A stretch of DNA of 64,000 bases, taken from the NCBI GenBank assembly GCA_002633025.1, contig NMRB01001286.1:102135-166134 (forward strand), given 5' to 3'. Source of the stretch: Notospermus geniculatus. Lineage: Eukaryota > Nemertea > Pilidiophora > Heteronemertea > Lineidae. Position numbers and translations under genes: made by a program. Below are positions 1-36,512 of this stretch, piece after piece. Under the pieces are notes generated by a model. It was given only the letters and a program-made list of their open reading frames with translations, did not search any database and was not told the origin of the DNA. Position 1 is the first letter of the stretch; each line of letters starts with the position of its first letter.

Positions 1-4
1 AAAG

Positions 5-236
5 GGACTTCGTTTTCATCAATTGAGGAATCTGAGTTGTGATCCTTGGAAAAACGGGAAAAGCTATGCACTTGCAAATTGCATGGATAAATTGTGCTCT
101 ACAGAACATTCGCTGCAATTTGCAGCTTCATAGCTTTCTCCATTTTACCTTGATTTACCTTGATCTTCAGGGTTAATAGGAAGACATTATTTTCTCAAGG
201 ATCACAACTCAGATTCCTCAGTTGACGAAAATGAAC
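5..236. mobile_element. Palindromic MITE, copy 1
   Basis: Inverted ends pair TTGAGGAATCTGAGTTGTGA (25-44 region) with its complement at about 200-222, flanked by matching TTTTCATC/GACGAAAA ends. A second copy lies at 2733-2867 in the intron between CRLS1 exons 4 and 5. No transposase is seen. Confidence 0.7.
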
Positions 237-311
237 AGCCCCTGTGCAAAATTTGGAGACGACTTCCCTTGTCAGAAGAACTGAATACTGAATCTTGGTT
301 TCTCTTTCCAG

Positions 312-3300
312 CTGGATGGTCACATCGCTCGTACCTGGCCAAGTCAGAAATCAGCTTTTGGATCTGCCTTGGACCCTTTAGCTGACAAGATATTAATCAG
401 CACTTTGTATGTGACGTTATCAGTGGTGGATCTGATTCCCGGTTGGTAAAACTTTGGCTGTTTGTTGGTTTCAAATGCATTTGCAGGGGCGTCGGAGCGT
501 TTTGCCTATGGATGTCATTTGGGATTGCCTGATTTGGCATTGTTGATTCACTGGTATTTTGCCCAAAAATGTACTAAATGTTATCAGAAATCATAGGAAA
601 TCTATATCGTTTTCTTCATGGACAAAAGCGAACTGATCATACCAGGCAGGGTGTCTGAATGGAGAATCCAAAACTGCCATGTTGAATCTATCACATCGGG
701 AATTAATTGCCTACTCAGTGGTTTGCTGCCTTCAGATAGCATTTAGCGGTAGTCAACTGCAAATCTAGACTTGCCTATGGACATAATCCACAAAAAATAA
801 TAAGAAACTTGTGATTTTGAAATTCTGGATTTTGTCAGCCACGAAATTATTCTTGTGTTATTTTTGACTGCCAAGACTAATTCCCTTTAAAGGGACCCTA
901 TAGGCAGCGAGTTATTAGCGGCTAGCCTCATATCAGTGCAGTTACATGTACTTCATTACAGGTGGCGCTAGCAACTGACAACCAACAGATTTTGGCTCAA
1001 ATGTTGATATTTAGTGTATTTTACTTGCAATATGTCAGAGTTAGATTCTCGTACCAACCAATTGGTGTAATGAGCACATCAAAATGCCGGTGAGAGGGGG
1101 CTGCCTGTAGTGTCCCTTTAAGAATATCAATCTAATTGTACAGTAATACATCAATGCTAACAGTAGATATTTTAATGTCAAACCCAAATGATTTTACCAA
1201 CCATTGTGTAATCTGGACGTCCTATGTCATGAATGTCTTCTGATTGTTTTCAGTTGCTCTGACAGCACTGATCTTCATTAGAGATGTGTGCCTAATTGGT
1301 GCTGCATTCTACGTCAGATATATATCACTGCCACCTCCCGTAAGTATTCTTTTGTTAACGTATGCACATTCTTATGATTCTGATAATAGTTGATCCATAA
1401 AGCAGGGTTTCCGCAGGTGAGGGATTACTGCCGTCAAAGGTGGCCTGCCCGGGCAGGGGTCTGGGGGCCCTCCCCTGAAGAATTTGGAGTTTAGAACTCC
1501 GGAGATGCGATTTCCTGGCATTTCAGTGTCAAATTCCGAGAACAGAACAGTCGGTATTGACTTCACAGGATCCCCCTCTCTGAATTTTCTTTCCGTCATG
1601 ATTCAATCAAATAGCTGCATGGATTTGACTCAAAATTGCAGACAATGTGTATCTGATTAGTCTTCAGAGAGGAAAGTTCTAAGTCATTTGGACCAATATA
1701 CCAGCAGATATGACTTTGGAAGCGAGATTTATCTACCGGTACAATAATGAGAGTTCTGCTACAGCAGTGCCATCTCTTAAGTGATTATTGAACTACAGGC
1801 ATGCAGTTGGACAGTCATGGTGCTTGGTGTGCCGTGGTCTTGAATTCTTATGGTGAATTTTATTTCTCATTTCTAGTTCTTGGGAAAGGTTCTAGCTTAA
1901 CAGAACACATTACGCACTAGCAGTATCACAGTTCACAAATCAAATGCTGATTTGAAATGTGATTTTGCAGTGTGCCCTAGAGTCAGGTCAAATGGGAGGG
2001 ATGTTTGTAAATGTTCTTGAATGAATGTCATGTAGCACAATCCAATCAACGAAAATTAAATTCATAACCATATTCATCTCTTCAGATCACGTTAAGCCGG
2101 TTCTTTGATGGGACAAATGTAACAATGGAATTGAAGCCTACAATGATTAGTAAGGTGTGGTTCTTACCTGTGTGTCATTCAGGCCTCTAGTTACGTTAGT
2201 TTCCTCTGATGCAGGTTACCTCCTCAGCAATGACAGTCTTGTGTCATTTGGAAATAAGGAAAAATCACTGCGAAGATGGATGCAGGCATTGATCACTCCT
2301 TCGTGGTTGGTGAAGATATCCAACATAGAGTACAAAAAACGACACACAAAATGATAGTACCGTACAAGTAAAGTCGTCTCCGAATTTTGCAAATTTTCTA
2401 CCTCAACCGGGGTCTTCCTCAGGCACTTTCNGAAGTGAAAGGATCTGTACTTCACTTCTGGGATCTCTACTAGAAAGTGCCTGAGTAAAAACACCAGTTG
2501 GGATCGAAAATTTGCGAAATTCGGAGACGACTTTACTTGTATTATCATGGTTGGTGAACATTCTGAATACATAAACTACTTCTTTTTTCCAGGTGAACAC
2601 TGTCATACAGTTAGCATTAGCCTGTTTCACTATGGCTGCTCCAATATTCAATTTTGTAGACCATCCATTCTTACATTCAATGTGGTGAGTTGTGATGTCT
2701 AACTAAATCTGGTACACTGTATAAATTAAAAGTGGCTGTCCATTTTAGTCACTTGAGGAATCTGAGTTGTGATCCTTGGGAAACGGAAAGCTATGCACTT
2801 GCAAATTGCAGGGATTATTTGTTTGGGTCACAACTCAGATTCTACAATTGACGAAAATGAAGAGTCCTCATGCAGATGTCAGGTTGACCTTGTGATGACA
2901 CAGAACAGGCGCAGACTGACTTTTCCGGATCACTTTGCGCCTGAGGCACGACAGCGTGGAACAAATCAGTTGCCGATCTGGTGTGACATGTCTGCAGTTG
3001 CGTCTCAGTTACGACGATAGGGATCAGTCGCCGACCAAAAAGATCACAAATCGCAAGAGTTGAACCTATTCAACTTCTGTGTCATCCTGACGGGCGTAAT
3101 CCATTCGCAGGTGATCTGAACACGGTTACAATTCCCTGCGCGCTGATGCTGCTTGTTCCACGATGATCGTACACATTTTCGTTTTTGTGACGTGACCATG
3201 ATTGCAACACTTGATGCCGACTGTTCTGTCGTAGCACAGGCAATCACAGTGTGACCTGACATCCGCATTAAAAGAAAAATTTCAGCAGAAGATTTGATTT

Positions 3301-3562
3301 GATTTGACCAAGGACTGAGTGCATTAACATCTGTTGAGTTTCATCTTGATGGCACAATTGCCACAGGCAACATGAGTTTATGAAGTCTTGATATAATGCA
3401 GGCAAAACCAAGAGAGTGATCTGTCTCTGATTCTTGCCCCATTGTCTTTTCAGGTACCTCACTGCAGGGACAACCATCTGGTCTGGACTTGGCTATGTTT
3501 TCAGAAAAGACACTTACGAAATATACAAAACCACGCAAGAAGCCAGAGTCAAACACAAATGA
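312..3562 (+). CDS. CRLS1: Cardiolipin synthase (CMP-forming), C-terminal exons; 5' end outside window
   Basis: Five exons with GT-AG borders: 312-441, 1254-1339, 2086-2154, 2593-2684 and 3454-3562 (stop TGA 3560-3562). Joined, they keep one frame. The first exon carries most of the CDP-alcohol phosphatidyltransferase motif: DGHIAR, then [10 protein letters not shown] (the G-x3-D-x3-D part). The first Asp of the motif must lie in the preceding exon, upstream of the window. Later exons read [33 protein letters not shown] and the C-terminal hydrophobic [14 protein letters not shown], colinear with animal CRLS1. The family joins CDP-diacylglycerol and phosphatidylglycerol to make cardiolipin in the mitochondrial inner membrane. 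The predicted tail ends about 35 residues after the last exon start, normal for the family. Introns hold MITEs (5-236, 887-1121, 2371-2534, 2733-2867). Identification is strong; exon borders are by eye. Confidence 0.93.
887..1121. mobile_element. MITE with TTAAAGGGAC termini
   Basis: Left end TTAAAGGGACCCTATAGGCAG pairs with right end CTGCCTGTAGTGTCCCTTTAA, with about three mismatches. It is roughly 235 bp, in CRLS1 intron. The TTAA at both borders could be a target duplication, but no empty site is available to prove it. Confidence 0.7.
2371..2534. mobile_element. Hairpin MITE (GGGTCTTCCTCAGG family) interrupted by a gap N
   Basis: Arms AAGTCGTCTCCGAATTT and AAATTCGGAGACGACTTT are perfect complements. 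The inner arms (GGGGTCTTCCTCAGGCACTTTC) face each other around the N at 2431. Other members are at 16617-16756, 21616-21665 (half), 22120-22240, 22424-22625, and a fragment after the gap at 17847-17930. The core GACCCCGGTTGGGGTC is itself a short hairpin. Confidence 0.75.
2431..2431. other. Single-N assembly gap inside a palindrome
   Basis: One ambiguous base lies inside the loop region of a hairpin MITE in a CRLS1 intron. The sequence on either side does not pair cleanly at the N, so it probably marks a contig join of unknown length rather than one unread base. Confidence 0.6.
2733..2867. mobile_element. Palindromic MITE, copy 2 of the 5-236 family
   Basis: It shares the GGAATCTGAGTTGTGATCCT arm and the CTATGCACTTGCAAATTGCA interior with 5-236. 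The right arm is slightly degraded. It lies in the last CRLS1 intron. Confidence 0.7.
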
Positions 3563-4509
3563 TGTGTTATCAATAAATCATAAACATGAGAAGTTTACAG
3601 GACTGCCCTCTTTCAGCCATGGACCTTTTGGAAGTGTGTCCGATTTCATGGATTTTTCGTTCGTCATACCAGGTGAACACATTTTCAGATTTCAACATTG
3701 TCAAGGAATCATCATAAGGGATCAGTAAGTTGGCGTTCTTCTGGTACTTCGTTGGGTTCGAATTTTCAGTGGGGAAGTATCTGGCCGATAATCCCCAAAT
3801 ACATGTAGGTGTAGGTCTACATGTACATGTATCTTGGTGCCTGACCTGTTATGGTTGCGTTACAAATGTCTGGCTACATAAATGTACCGGTGATATTGAT
3901 AAAATTGTATCATGTATTTCATAATGGCTTACCCAGGGGTTTCAAAAGTTTTGGGATTAGCATTGATTCTTTGCAAAGTACATGTCGACTTTTCCTTGTA
4001 TGTACATTCACTATGGAATTCCATTTGGTCAGAAAAAAGTTGCCGAGTACAAGAGATGGAGATTATTTCTCACCTGGTATCTGTTACTTCTGAGACCGCT
4101 GCTTACACCATTGCTCTGTTACAAGAGTTTGTAATAAACAATCGTGAATAAAATTGCACACAGTTTTGAATTCTTTGTATCATGTCTTTACTAAGCCTAG
4201 GTAACATCTCAATTACAGACAGACAAACTAGAACAAGGGAAGTCCTTGACCAATTGAATCCTCAGCAAGTTTAGACTAGAGTCATAGTAATATCGTGGTA
4301 ATACTTTTTCACGAAAATGTCATCAGAATCTTGTGGACAGTTTCAGTTGGACTTGTCTGGTAAGTGGGGGAGACAGTACAATGTAGTTCTTTTTTTACCA
4401 ACAACTTAGAAGACCAAAAACTGAAATTAAATTATAATCCTCAGCTCCATTAATTTCACATGACAATCACATCGTTCAATGATCTTGACCGAGTGTGAAT
4501 TGTCTATGA

Positions 4510-4636
4510 CCCGTATTTTAGAATGCTCCTCAACGTAAAGGAGTTCCACAAGGCTATTGTTCTGTTGTTCTGTTGAGAACAATAGGCCTAGCCGTGAGGA
4601 ACTCCTTTTCGTTGAGGAGCATTCTGAAATACAGGC
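4510..4636. mobile_element. Hairpin MITE, copy 1 (TTTAGAATGCTCCTCAA family)
   Basis: Arms TAGAATGCTCCTCAACG and its complement TGAGGAGCATTCTGAAAT enclose a short loop. A second, better preserved copy is at 15133-15251 in an EIF2AK4 intron. Confidence 0.75.
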
Positions 4637-4644
4637 CTATAGCT

Positions 4645-4793
4645 TGTTATAACAGGCACCTCTGAGAGTCGTCAGTATAGGGTTAAACTCAGGGACAAGG
4701 GCTAGGTACCTCCATACGTTTAGCCCCTAACCCAAGCCCTTGACCCGGAGTTTAACCCTACTGACGACTCTCAGAGGTGCCTGTGGTTATAAC
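4645..4793. mobile_element. Long hairpin repeat
   Basis: ACAGGCACCTCTGAGAGTCG near 4651-4670 is complementary to CGACTCTCAGAGGTGCCTGT near 4764-4783, with outer TTATAAC/GTTATAA arms. It can fold into a long hairpin; no coding content. Confidence 0.7.
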
Positions 4794-5555
4794 ATCCACA
4801 GTATAGTTAGTGCCTCTCCCACAGTGGCACATTCTGTTTCTGATGAACTGAATCATGAGGACAGTCCAACAGAGCACACGTTCATCATGTTCATGACAGG
4901 AGGTTGATGTCTTGAATAAAATCAATAATGTTCAAGAAACGAGTCATCATCCAGGCACTGACTACCTATACCATATAGTCCACACCACAAAGCCCTGTGG
5001 TGCTGTGCCTTCTGAAAGGCTTGATCGAACTCTGTCACAGAAAACCCATAGGCCTCTCGATCGGCATCATAAGACGCTCGAGGTTCTGCCCAGGACTGAA
5101 CGAGTGTCATCTGAACAGGGGGTCTGGGCCCTCCCCCAGAAAAATTTGAAATCTAGACTTGCTGAAATGCGATTTCCTGGCACCTGAGAGTCCAAAATAA
5201 TGAGCTCATTTGGCGTCAAAATGACCCCGATCCACTCTATTACAACTTGGGCAGCCTGCCGTTGTTGGTCAGAAATGTTCAGGAAGCCCCGCTAGGAAGC
5301 ACATTTGGTGAATGGGAACAGAAAGGAAATTTGGAAGTGTGCATGGCAGGCATCTCGTGGCATACTTCGTTAGTTCTTTTTAGGCTAAGTGCCGGTCGGC
5401 ATTTCTGCGTCCTGGACGAGGCCATCCAGTGTCGACCAGCAGCGGCAGAACCCTGGACGCTCCTCGCTTCATTTCTATCATTTAGGCTATGCCAGGGCGC
5501 CAGCACAAGATCCCCATCTCCTCCGTTAAAATGGCAGTTCATATCGTGGCAATAT

Positions 5556-6026
5556 CTACGTTCCTTTTATCACAGGATCCGATGAGTCAGCAGCAGGTTC
5601 TTTCCGAAAGATTCGAATATGAATTGCCGAGTTATTGCGTGAATGAACACCAGGTTCACCGTCTTCGGTTTTCGGTTCTAAATCATCCAACAGTTCTACA
5701 GTTGACGTATGTGTCCCTATCTCCATGGCATCACCATAATGTGCTTGAAGTTGGAGGGAGAGGTTTATTGCCCTGTTGATGGCATTACCAAGTCCATGCA
5801 CAAACACCTCATCAAAACCATTTTCATCAAGAAGTTTCAGGCACCTATTCAACTGCACTTTTATGTTCGTTTTCGAGCTGACATACACATCATTTTTGCG
5901 TTTAGGGAAACTCCTTGGTAATCTCTTCCTCAGAGAATATTGTTCTTCATCAACTGATTCACTGAATTTTTCAATTTTCACTTTTTGTGGAGAAGAAGCC
6001 TGCGTGTCTGCACCTGCTTCGGCCAT
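5556..6026 (-). CDS. POP7: Ribonuclease P/MRP protein subunit p20
   Basis: A 156-residue single-exon reading frame. Residues about 43-65 (NDVYVSSKTNIK, then QLNRCLKLL) and about 74-95 (VFVHGLGNAINRAIN, then LSLQLQ) match the Alba-like fold of Rpp20, followed by STVELLDDLEP and the conserved NNSAIHIRIF near the end. The family is about 140 residues and intronless in vertebrates too, so length and structure fit. Rpp20 pairs with Rpp25 and binds the RNA of RNase P and RNase MRP in the nucleolus, for tRNA 5' processing and rRNA processing. The N-terminal 35 residues are poorly conserved, and the last 10 extend past the human end. Its start is 208 bp from the EIF2AK4 start on the other strand. Confidence 0.93.
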   Translation of the reverse strand: MAEAGADTQASSPQKVKIEKFSESVDEEQYSLRKRLPRSFPKRKNDVYVSSKTNIKVQLNRCLKLLDENGFDEVFVHGLGNAINRAINLSLQLQAHYGDAMEIGTHTSTVELLDDLEPKTEDGEPGVHSRNNSAIHIRIFRKEPAADSSDPVIKGT

Positions 6027-6234
6027 GCTTACAGTCTTGCGCAGAGCGAACGATCAATGGTGGTGGCCATTGCAGTTGTGTGCATGGAGAGAGACTTCCG
6101 ATTGAGCGAGACATTAAAGATGGCTGCGCCCATGAGATGAAAACAAGTTTCAGAAAAAAATCTCGTTTTTCACTAAATTCGCAATTTAACCAATGCATGA
6201 TAGATCTAAATTTGTGTAATAGACATGTGAAAGC
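6027..6234. promoter_or_regulatory. Putative bidirectional promoter, POP7 / EIF2AK4
   Basis: Only 208 bp separate the two divergent start codons, so both transcripts probably start here. Visible candidate sites are AAGATGGCTGCGCC at 6117-6130 (one mismatch from the YY1 AAGATGGCGGC type) and an ETS-like GGAAG core (CTTCC near 6095). No TATA box is evident. Sites were judged by eye only. Confidence 0.5.
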
Positions 6235-32869
<26,635 letters not shown>

Positions 32870-32970
32870 TGTGGACACAGACTTGGCGTGGTTGAGAAAG
32901 TTCGGGACACAGTTATAGCAGGGATGAAAGGAGATGGCTGGAAGGGAGAGCCAGGGACTGATGGAGTATT

Positions 32971-33125
32971 CAGGCGCGGATCCAAGGGGGGTGCACCCGG
33001 TGCACGCCCCTTCTTTTGGCCAACAAGTCTGTAAAATCGACCGTGAAATTCTGGAGCTTGGCGCAAATTTCAATGTTCCTAGCACAGGACGCCGCCTCTT
33101 TTCCCAGATCCTGGATCTGCCCCTG
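32971..33125. mobile_element. hAT-like MITE (CAGGCGCGGATCC), copy 1, 5-bp TSD
   Basis: CAGGCGCGGATCCAAGGG to CCTGGATCTGCCCCTG, flanked by GTATT on both sides (32966-32970, 33126-33130). 155 bp. Confidence 0.88.
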
Positions 33126-33390
33126 GTATTAAACTCAGGCATGTTTCATCCCAAGGGAACGTAGGAGGGAAGGCGCTGAATGCATTCCAGTTTTGTGCAA
33201 TTCCTTCAGTGACTGGAGTGTCTACTTGGGCGGGATGTATGGGTGGAAGAGAGTACATGGAATATTACGTACATATTATATTATGTATGCCGTATATTAT
33301 GAATATTATCAAAAACAGATAAGCGAGCAATATGTACCGGTACTGTACATATTATTCCAAGTGTGACAAGTGCCTCCTTCCGCCTGAGTA

Positions 33391-33552
33391 CAGGCGCGGA
33401 TCCAAGGGGGGGCGCACGCCCCCCTTTCGGCCAACAAATCTTTAAAATTGACCGTGAAATTCTGAAATTTGGAGCAAATCAATGAAATTGACCGCAGATT
33501 TCAATGTATCTAGCACGGTGCGCCCCCTCTTTCCCGAAATCCTCCATCCCTG
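33391..33552. mobile_element. hAT-like MITE (CAGGCGCGGATCC), copy 2, 5-bp TSD
   Basis: CAGGCGCGGATCCAAGGG to CCTCCATCCCTG, flanked by GAGTA on both sides (33386-33390, 33553-33557). 162 bp. Confidence 0.88.
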
Positions 33553-33916
33553 GAGTATCTTACATACATGTAGGAATGAAACTACATGTATTCATACATG
33601 TATCTTTCTTGTCTTTTCGAAACTGTTGTCAGTTTTCTTGCACTAGTTCAGACATACACCCATTACAAAAATGCACATTGTTATCAAATCATCCAGGGTG
33701 GATAAAAAAACTTGGAGTAAGAGGGGCGCTGAGCGCCGCCAGCTAATTTAAAATTCACGTTGATCTCAACGAAGTCTTCCAATGTCAAAAATTTCAAGTT
33801 CAACTTCAAAGATTATAGCAAATATTTCAAAGGCCGGTTTATGTGTTTGCGATTGTGCTGTGTATAGACACCTTTGGGAGGGAGTGACCACTTGAATCCA
33901 TGCTTGCTCGTGGAAT

Positions 33917-34081
33917 CAGGTGCAGATCTGGGGGGGGGGGGGACTCCCCTTTCGGCCAACAAATCTGTAAAACTGACCGTGAAATTCTGAAATTTGGAGC
34001 AAATCATTGAAATTCACTGCAGATTTCAATGTTTCTAGCACAGTGCGCCCCCTCTTTTCTGAAATCGTGGATCCGCCCCTG
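33917..34081. mobile_element. hAT-like MITE, copy 3, 5-bp TSD
   Basis: CAGGTGCAGATCTGGGGG to GTGGATCCGCCCCTG, flanked by GGAAT on both sides (33912-33916, 34082-34086). 165 bp, with a poly-G run near 33931. Confidence 0.88.
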
Positions 34082-34428
34082 GGAATTGTGGCTCTGGGCC
34101 CATGCCCCAGGTTCAAATTGCAGTATAGCGTGGTCTGTTGCATTGCACTGCTACTTTACCAAAGCTTGTGTGCTGTTTGCTGCCAAGGACTGAGTAGGTC
34201 CTTCCACCAATGTTATATCAGATCTCATGATAATGGTATTATGTTGCATTTTTGGGACCATATTTGTCTGCATTGATTTTTCTTTATTATACACTTCATA
34301 TAAGTGCCAAGAAATGGACGTGGCCGAGTTTGGAAAGGTGAATAACAAATGTACGTACACTGAAATAAACATTTACAGGTCGGCCAATTGGTTGCAGTCC
34401 CAGAGAATTTACATGTAATTAAACATTT

Positions 34429-34608
34429 GTGAGCCGCTCTGGCAAAACCAGATGCTTGTTGCTCAGAAGTTGAGCCTAAACGAAGTAAGATGACACCAGA
34501 AGAGAATGGAAGAAATAGATTCTGCCAGATTTCATAATAGGCAGAAACTGGCCTCAACCTGCCAAGGTAAGAGCGACAAGCGTCTGGTTTTGCCAGAGCG
34601 GCTCACAT
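34429..34608. mobile_element. Hairpin repeat with GTGAGCCGCTCTGGCAAAAC arms
   Basis: The left arm at 34430-34449 and its exact complement at 34588-34607 enclose about 140 bp. Confidence 0.8.
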
Positions 34609-34628
34609 TTTGTTCTGAATGACTAATG

Positions 34629-35022
34629 CCCGCTGTACACGATCCCCCTAAGTTGGATGAAAAAAACTTGACCAAGATTGATCGTGTATGGCGGGAAATT
34701 GGATGAAATATTTTGCGTTAATCATAGATTGATGGTATAGAGCCTGTTTTTGAAAGACAAATTGATAACATTTGACTGTGTATGGTGGGCATGGATATTT
34801 ATTGAACAATAAGTTAACCCTTCTGAATTAGAGTTTCCTGATCACGAACGTTTTATGAGTGGAGGTTATGCAATTGGATGGGTTTTGTAATGCCAATTTG
34901 TAAAAGATTGGATGGAAATGATTGACCGTGTATGGTGGGGCCCTCTACATAAAATTTGACCAAAATGATTGATGAAAAAGTTTGATGAAAATGATTGATC
35001 GTGTAGGCTATAGCGGCCATAA
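34629..35022. mobile_element. Element with GCCCGCTGTACACGATC-like ends
   Basis: GCCCGCTGTACACGATC at the left pairs imperfectly with GATCGTGTAGGCTATAGCGGCC at the right. GATCGTGTATGG and GACCGTGTATGGTGGG words recur inside. Confidence 0.55.
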
Positions 35023-35526
35023 ATGAAATAAGGGTTGAAGTGTACCGGTATGCCTATTAGCATTATTAGCTGCAGCAGTAATCATTTTGGACAACATACA
35101 AAAGATATACAGTCGGGAAAATGGTCCACTCACCATGTCTTTGTCATTTAGGGTGGGCAAGTGCCTCCGATTTATAGCCAATACAAAAATGTGAGTGTTG
35201 GGCTCCTATTTATTGTTTCCACGACATGACTCCGACAGTGTCCGCCAATGCTGACGTCGCCGTAATGACGCAAAGCTGGTGGGCAGAATGCATTGCTGGT
35301 GATGCAAAGCTGGTGGGCAAAACGTGCAACGTCACAGAACGACGTAGGCCTGGGCCTACGTCATGGAGACGATGAATTGATCAACCCTGTGTATTAACCA
35401 AGAGAATGATCAATGGTCTCTTCTTTCCAGCATCTTTCCGCCATACATTGTCCACAGTGAGTACATGTAGTTACCAAAGCCCTATTAGTGAGGCATTGAT
35501 AGTCAAATGTATTCAGTGCATCTCGT

Positions 35527-35664
35527 CAGTCTTTCTGCCAGGAATTTTTTTTGGGGGGGGGGGGGGTGGACAAAGAGAAAATTTGACAGAATTCTTGGTC
35601 AGAAACACAAATTTTGACTTTTTAAGGGGGTGATATCCCCCTGTCCCCTCTGGTGGAAACACTG
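35527..35664. mobile_element. hAT-like MITE, copy 3
   Basis: CAGTCTTTCTGCCAGGAAT at the left, TGGTGGAAACACTG at the right, flanked by CTCGT and CTCAT (one mismatch, a decayed 5-bp duplication). Contains a poly-G run near 35551. Confidence 0.7.
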
Positions 35665-36512
35665 CTCATTATGATTGTGCATTAATATTTTGCTCAAAGA
35701 AGTGCTATTTTATCAATAAATCAACATATCCATATAGATAGGATAAGATTTCTCTTTCTTTTTGTCTGATGGTTGTTGGTTGCATATAAGATGGAAGAAC
35801 ATCAGAAAGCTTGATTGGACTGAAGAAATAATCTTTATTTATCTTCATTCAACATGGTGCTATTGATTCAACACAGTGAAACACAATCAATATTTTTGAA
35901 TTTTGTTTGTGAAAAGAGAGAAAGTTTCCTTCAATGCAAAATCGTGGAGATCTGCTTGAGATCATAGGAATCAACCATAAAGGTTAAACTGTGAACGATG
36001 AACTTACTGAGGCATACACTTCATGAGTTACCACCAGATGTCTCTCACTGCCTGAATTTTTGGCTTTACGTACATGTAACAGGCATGAGCTTCAACTTTT
36101 TTCGTGGTGAAGAGGTACATGAACCTGTCACCTTGATGCTTTGAATTCCATTTCTGAGGATAACAGAGCTATTTTCAGCACAATTAGTGCCCCCTCCCTG
36201 TGAAAATGTACGTCAGCCTATTCAAATGTAGCCTACACAGGTGACCCTGCGCTCAGTTCGTTCGTGGGGTTCTCATTAATTCAGTCCTTTTGTATCATAA
36301 GATCAACTAAATTATCATCAAAATTATCATAAATTCAACAAAATTTGCACTCAACGTGCAGAAGGGTCTTGCCAATCATATGGAAAAGTCAGAATGCAAA
36401 TCTGTTGAGATTTAAAGGGATATTGTCCACATTTATAAAATGATTTATAAAATGATATAAAATGATTTATAAAATGATAAATTTGTAAGTTGAACCTTTA
36501 TGTTTGATTCCT

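Larger units (their letters stand above)
3563..5555. other. Intergenic stretch: CRLS1 3' UTR and hairpin repeats
   Basis: No coding gene is recognised between the CRLS1 stop and the end of POP7. AATAAA poly(A) signals lie at 3572-3577, 4133-4138 and 4147-4152, so the CRLS1 transcript may end near 3600 or 4170. Two palindromic repeats follow (4510-4636, 4645-4793). A fragment around 5119-5190 (GGGGGTCTGGGCCCTCCC followed by AATTTGAAATCTAGA) belongs to a family also present near 1450-1530, 19285-19355 and 23460-23545. Confidence 0.6.
32870..36512. other. Intergenic stretch between EIF2AK4 and the UbiA gene
   Basis: About 3.6 kb, both genes ending into it (convergent). Contains three copies of one hAT-like MITE (32971, 33391, 33917), a long hairpin (34429-34608), an element with GATCGTGTA ends (34629-35022) and a MITE at 35527. 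35665-36512 shows only AT-rich sequence with ATAAAATGATTT repeats near 36430-36475. No gene is recognised. Confidence 0.7.
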
